Source: a bacterium (GTDB lineage: Bacteria; Planctomycetota; UBA1135; UBA2386). Taken from it: a stretch of DNA of 64,000 bases. The stretch spans positions 62,001 to 126,000 of the forward strand of contig JANSXC010000013.1 in NCBI GenBank assembly GCA_024743115.1. The letters run 5' to 3'. Of the stretch, positions 60,496 through 64,000 are shown one piece after another (within the stretch, counting starts at the first letter, position 1; the number at the start of each line of letters is the position of its first letter). The notes under the pieces are model-generated. The model did no database searches and was not told the DNA's origin. It worked only from the letters and a program-made list of their open reading frames with translations. The translations under genes were made by a program, and so were the position numbers.

Positions 60496-61872
60496 TCAGC
60501 GCGGCAGCAGCTCGCGCGCGAACTGCACCGGCACGCCGTAGTTCAAACCGTGGAAACCCTTCTGGATCGCGAAGTTCACCGCGATCACCTCCCCGGTTCC
60601 ACTGAACACGGGTCCGCCCGAACCGCCGTGAGTCGTCGCGGCATCGTAGGTGACGAGCCGCTCTTCGACGGTCACGCTGCCCCGCGTGATGACCGGCTGG
60701 ATCTGGCCCGCCGCCGCAAGCTCGTCGATCGCCACGGCCATCGACGCGTGCTTCTGCTGCAACCGCTCGACGAGTGCGGTGTCGGCCCGCGCGAGCAGCG
60801 CCGCGAGCCCGGTCGGGTAACCGACGACGATCGCCCGCTCGTAGTCGTTGCGCGTCTCCGTTGCGAGCGGCAGCACAGGAACGGCCGTGACCGCCTCGGC
60901 AGCGACCTGCAGCACCGCGACGTCCTGATCGTCAGTCCGAGTCTTCACCGACTCGGGCGGCACGGTGATGGCCGGGAGCCCCGGGAACGTCACCGTGAAG
61001 CGCACGAACTCCGGCACGTAACCCTGCGCAATCAGCGGTTGCAGCGGCCCGACCTCACTCCACGGCACCGCGACATGGCGGTTGGTCACGATGTGACCCG
61101 CGCGCGACACGAGGAAACCCGAGCCGGTGTATTCCGCCTCGAACGGCTTGCCGCCGAGCAGCCACCACGTCTTGTCCGGCTGCCGCAGACGATACACGCC
61201 GTGAACCAGGCAAACGCCCTTGCGCCACTCCTCGCGGACCCGCTTGAGCGTCGCGTTGCCGCGCGCGAGGCTCTCGAGGGTCGCTTCCCGCGCCTGCTGC
61301 CACTCGCGCAGTTCGTCGATCTCGGCACGCGTGTACTCGTCCGCGGTATGACGCGCCTCGAAGTACGGTCGCGAACTCAACCAACCACCAAACCACCCTG
61401 CGAGCAACGCGAGCGCGATCACGAGGATCGGAAAACCGACCTTGAGCGTCAGCGTCGCCTGTGTGAACAGATCGCGCGTCAACGTCTCCGTCGCCGCGCG
61501 GCCACCGCTCTCGCGTGCGACCGCGCGTGCGTCGGCGAGCATGCGACGCACCGGCTTGCACACGGCACCCTGCGGCACGTAGGTCCGAAACCGTGCGCGC
61601 GGCCCATCGACGCCGAACTCGATCTCGTCCTCGTCCTGCAGAATGACCTCGCGCACCTGGTTCCCGTTGACGAAGACCTCGCCTTCGAGCGCATGCAGGT
61701 GGAACACACACGCATCCTGCTCCCAGTCGATGCGCGCGTGCTCGATCGCGACGTTGGGGTCGCGCAAATACGCCGTACTCGTCGGATCCGAACCGATCGT
61801 CACGCGCGGCACGGCGTAGGTCACCGTGCGGCCACGTCCGGGCCCGGAAAGGTGGAGCAGTTGCGCGCGCAT
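60496..61872 (-). CDS. FHA domain - TM - trypsin-like serine protease
   Basis: From the ATG at 61872 the 458-residue protein has a cytoplasmic FHA domain (about 5-95; VTIGSDPTSTAYLRDPNVAIEHARI), a basic linker, a TM helix (about 143-163) and an extracytoplasmic trypsin-like domain with the catalytic triad His266 (VTNRHVA), Asp317 (DDQDVAVL) and Ser418 (THGGSGGPV). It combines phosphothreonine recognition inside with proteolysis outside, like a transmembrane sensor protease. The divergent cutC gene starts 18 bases away. Longer upstream frames are antisense artefacts. Confidence 0.88.
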   Translation of the reverse strand: MRAQLLHLSGPGRGRTVTYAVPRVTIGSDPTSTAYLRDPNVAIEHARIDWEQDACVFHLHALEGEVFVNGNQVREVILQDEDEIEFGVDGPRARFRTYVPQGAVCKPVRRMLADARAVARESGGRAATETLTRDLFTQATLTLKVGFPILVIALALLAGWFGGWLSSRPYFEARHTADEYTRAEIDELREWQQAREATLESLARGNATLKRVREEWRKGVCLVHGVYRLRQPDKTWWLLGGKPFEAEYTGSGFLVSRAGHIVTNRHVAVPWSEVGPLQPLIAQGYVPEFVRFTVTFPGLPAITVPPESVKTRTDDQDVAVLQVAAEAVTAVPVLPLATETRNDYERAIVVGYPTGLAALLARADTALVERLQQKHASMAVAIDELAAAGQIQPVITRGSVTVEERLVTYDAATTHGGSGGPVFSGTGEVIAVNFAIQKGFHGLNYGVPVQFARELLPR

Positions 61873-61890
61873 TGCTGCACCATAGGACCG

Positions 61891-62661
61891 ATGGCGTCTT
61901 CCGCAAACGCACCACTCGCGCTGGTCGAGGTGGCCGTCGATTCGGTCGACGGCGCCGTCGCAGCCGCGGCAGCCGGCGCCGACCGGCTCGAGGTCTGCAG
62001 CGCGCTCGAGGTCGGTGGACTGACGCCGACCGCGGGCCTGCTGGCCGCGATACGAGCGGCGGTAGACGTTCCCGTGTTCGCGATGGCACGACCACGGGCC
62101 GGCGACTTCTGCTACACCGAGCCCGAGTTCGAGGTCCTGCTGCGCGATGTCGCCGAGCTGCGAGATCGCGGCGCCGACGGCGTCGTCACGGGCATGCTGG
62201 ACGAACACGGCGAGATCGACCGCGGCCGCTTCGAACAGGTCCAGCGCTCCGCCGGACAGCTGCCGATTACGTGCCACCGCGCCTTCGACCTCACCTCAGA
62301 TCCGCGGCGCGCGCTCGCCGCGCTGATCGAACTCGGTATTCCGCGGCTACTGACGTCGGGTCAGGCAGCCGCAGCGCCGGACGGCAGCGAGCTGATCGCC
62401 AGCCTGGTCGAGGCGGCGAGTGAAGACATGATCGTCATGCCCGGCGCCGGTGTGCGCGCCGACAACGCCGCAGCACTCCTCGAAGCAACCCGCTGCCGCG
62501 AGATCCACCTGTCGGCGACGACCTGGCAACCGAGCCCGATGCAGTTCCGCCGTGACGGTGTGTCGATGGGCGTCACGCTGCCGGGCGACGAGTATCAGGT
62601 GCGACGGACCGACGGCGACGTCGTGCGCGCGGTAATCGCCGCGCTATCCTCCACACCATGA
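61891..62661 (+). CDS. cutC: CutC family protein
   Basis: The 256-residue TIM-barrel protein shows family hallmarks VEVAVDSVDGAVAAAAAGADRLEVCSAL, GGLTPTAGLL, R-P-R-A-G-D-F-C-Y and the C-H-R-A-F-D segment. CutC was named for copper homeostasis, but its true role is disputed. Overlap of its stop with the next start (ATGA) couples it to the GAF protein gene. Confidence 0.94.
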   Translation: MASSANAPLALVEVAVDSVDGAVAAAAAGADRLEVCSALEVGGLTPTAGLLAAIRAAVDVPVFAMARPRAGDFCYTEPEFEVLLRDVAELRDRGADGVVTGMLDEHGEIDRGRFEQVQRSAGQLPITCHRAFDLTSDPRRALAALIELGIPRLLTSGQAAAAPDGSELIASLVEAASEDMIVMPGAGVRADNAAALLEATRCREIHLSATTWQPSPMQFRRDGVSMGVTLPGDEYQVRRTDGDVVRAVIAALSSTP

Positions 62662-63131
62662 GTTCTTCCGCCGAACTGCTCACCGACGTCGACCGCCTGC
62701 TCGCGAGCGGCGTGGCCCCGCCGTGGGACGACCTGCTCGCCGCGCTGCTCACCCACTTCGACTGCGTCGTCGGCACCGTTCACGTGCTGCAGGACGACCG
62801 CGTGCTCCACCTCACCGCCGACCGCGGTCTGCCGCCGCCCGTGCGCGACAAGGTCGCCATGGTCCCGATCGGCAAGGGCATGGCCGGCATCGCGGCCGAA
62901 CGCAGAGAACCGGTCCAGGTGTGCAACCTCCAGACCGACGACAGCGGCGTCGTCCGCCCCGGTGCCAAGCTCACGCAGATGGAGGGTTCGATCGCGATCC
63001 CGATGCTCGACGGGGATCGATTGACGGGCGTGCTCGGCGTCGCCAAGCCCGTGGCCTACGACTTCACCGACGAAGAGAGCGCGACGCTGATGGCCGTCGG
63101 GGCGAAGGCCGCCGCGGCGCTCGCGAGCTGA
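62658..63131 (+). CDS. GAF domain protein
   Basis: This 157-residue protein is almost entirely one GAF domain: AALLTHFDCVVGTVHVLQDDRVLHLTADRGL, followed by G-K-G-M-A-G-I-A-A-E-R-R-E-P-V-Q-V-C-N-L and G-S-I-A-I-P-M-L-D-G. The cysteine in VCNL lies where free methionine sulfoxide reductases (fRMsr) keep a catalytic Cys, but the full triad is not clear, so both a small-molecule sensor and an fRMsr-like role remain possible. Coupled to cutC by an ATGA overlap. Confidence 0.78.
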   Translation: MSSSAELLTDVDRLLASGVAPPWDDLLAALLTHFDCVVGTVHVLQDDRVLHLTADRGLPPPVRDKVAMVPIGKGMAGIAAERREPVQVCNLQTDDSGVVRPGAKLTQMEGSIAIPMLDGDRLTGVLGVAKPVAYDFTDEESATLMAVGAKAAAALAS

Positions 63132-63148
63132 GTCGACCGCACCATCCG

Positions 63149-64000
63149 TCAGATCGCGAACCCATCCCGCTGCTGCACCCGCAACAGCGCGTTCGCGGCA
63201 TCGTCATCGAACTGCATGTTCGCGGCGTCCCACTTCAGCACCTTGCCGCGAGCGCCGCGGTAGGCCGCGTTCGCGAGCAGCACCGTCTCCGTGAGCGGGC
63301 CGCCGTAGGCGAACGAGCAGGTCGGCTGGGTGCGTTGCTGGCAGCACTGGATCCACTCCTTGTAGTGGCCGGGTGACGCCGGGATCGATTTCGGCGGCGC
63401 CTGCCAGGTATCGCGGCGGGCTTCGGGGCCGACGACGTGGCGGTTGTAGTCACTGATGAGCCAACCGTCGTCGCCGATGAACAACACGCCGTTGGTCCAC
63501 TTCTCGAGGCCGCGGTCGACGAGTTCCTGCTTCGGGCGATCCTTGCCGCCGTGCCAGTGCAGTTCGAGTGCAGCGCGATCCCCGCGCGCGGCGAACTCGT
63601 AGCGGCAGCGCAGAGCTCGGGGCGCGCAGTGCGGATGCGGCTCCTCGCCGTCGGCGCGGACCGTGCTCGGCGCATCGAGGTTCAGCGCCCAGAACGCGAG
63701 GTCGACGAAGTGACAACCCATGTCGGCCGTCGTGCCACCGCCGAACGCCCAGTAGCGCCGCCAACCGGCCGGATGATAATCACCGCGATAGTCCTGCTGC
63801 GCCGCGGGACCGAGCCAGAGATCGTAAGCGAGACCATCGGGCACCTCGCGCTCGGCAGGCAACTTCGCGGCCGACCAGTCCGTGCCGTTGACGAAGACGA
63901 TCACCTTGCGAACGGTGCCGACCGCACCCGCACGCACGGCCTCGACGACGCGGCGGTAGTTCTGGTTGGCGTGGATCTGAATGCCCATCTGCGTGACACA
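63149..64000 (-). CDS. Gfo/Idh/MocA-type oxidoreductase, C-terminal part, cut by the window edge
   Basis: The frame is open to the right edge. It shows the family C-terminal domain: QIHANQNYRRVVEAVRAGAVGTVRKV, then GRRYWAFGGGTTADMGCHFVDLAFWAL, whose G-x-x-x-D-x-G-x-H-x-x-D pattern is typical. The region ends with GVLFIGDDGWLISD and LLRVQQRDGFAI. The N-terminal Rossmann domain is outside the window. Planctomycetota encode many such secreted or cytoplasmic oxidoreductases, often acting on sugar-derived substrates. Confidence 0.9.
   Translation of the reverse strand, partial: CVTQMGIQIHANQNYRRVVEAVRAGAVGTVRKVIVFVNGTDWSAAKLPAEREVPDGLAYDLWLGPAAQQDYRGDYHPAGWRRYWAFGGGTTADMGCHFVDLAFWALNLDAPSTVRADGEEPHPHCAPRALRCRYEFAARGDRAALELHWHGGKDRPKQELVDRGLEKWTNGVLFIGDDGWLISDYNRHVVGPEARRDTWQAPPKSIPASPGHYKEWIQCCQQRTQPTCSFAYGGPLTETVLLANAAYRGARGKVLKWDAANMQFDDDAANALLRVQQRDGFAI

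Noticed and set aside
1..64000. tRNA, rRNA, insertion sequence or prophage genes
   Set aside because: Gaps are short and none folds as a tRNA that I can recognise; no transposase, integrase or phage structural motif is visible. A tRNAscan-SE and ISfinder run would be decisive.

Overview
The window is high-GC, densely coded bacterial DNA with short intergenic gaps and many ATGA, GTGA or TGATG start/stop overlaps. A DUF1501 protein paired with a DUF1549/LamG/DUF1553 protein, several large secreted proteins with a shared compositional style, and a Gfo/Idh/MocA-type oxidoreductase point to Planctomycetota, possibly an Engelhardtia/Pla163-like lineage. That placement is inference from gene content. 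I saw no rRNA, tRNA, CRISPR array or insertion sequence.

Region 1 (1-11240) is an aryl-polyene-type pigment locus that runs off the left edge. A minus-strand unit holds an acyltransferase, ACP, COG4648 membrane protein and the start of an acyl-AMP ligase. A plus-strand unit holds a flavin-dependent halogenase and an O-methyltransferase. A second minus-strand unit holds a nitrilase-family protein, lipoprotein, FabG-like reductase, second halogenase-like flavoprotein, ketosynthase, chain-length-factor-like ketosynthase and dehydratase. Halogenase plus O-methyltransferase suggests a xanthomonadin-like product.

Region 2 (11305-24330) is a TonB2/TtpC-type energy-transduction operon. In transcription order it encodes a secreted parallel-beta-helix-like protein, a helical-repeat protein, a TonB-dependent receptor, DUF3450, a TtpC-like long ExbB, ExbB, ExbD, TonB, a TPR lipoprotein and probably a Sel1-repeat lipoprotein. 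The receptor and its neighbouring secreted protein look like a dedicated transport or secretion pair.

Region 3 (24579-31542) is mixed accessory DNA: a PepSY-associated membrane protein, an unrecognised secreted protein, and a beta-lactamase-like/PHB-depolymerase-like fusion. It also holds a small selenium locus: a SelW-like (Rdx family) selenoprotein with an in-frame TGA followed by a near-textbook bacterial SECIS hairpin, a lipoprotein-like methyltransferase, and a SenB-like (TIGR04348) glycosyltransferase. The selenoprotein is not visible as an ordinary open reading frame.

Region 4 (31558-45880) has the DUF1501 and DUF1549/1553 pair, then an MSHA-like type IV pilus or type II secretion operon: secretin with fused C-terminal TPR, PilP-like, PilO-like, fused PilM/PilN-like, pilins, GspF, a GspG-like pilin and a divergent GspE ATPase.

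Region 5 (45910-64000) has leucyl-tRNA synthetase, a DUF1572/DinB-like protein, secreted proteins (one with EF-hand-like motifs), a variant [2Fe-2S] ferredoxin, a sodium:solute symporter, and an ECF sigma factor translationally coupled to a membrane-anchored leucine-rich-repeat protein. It continues with a LmbE-like deacetylase, a MinD/FlhG-like ATPase, an FHA-TM-trypsin-like protease, CutC, a GAF protein and the C-terminal part of a Gfo/Idh/MocA protein.
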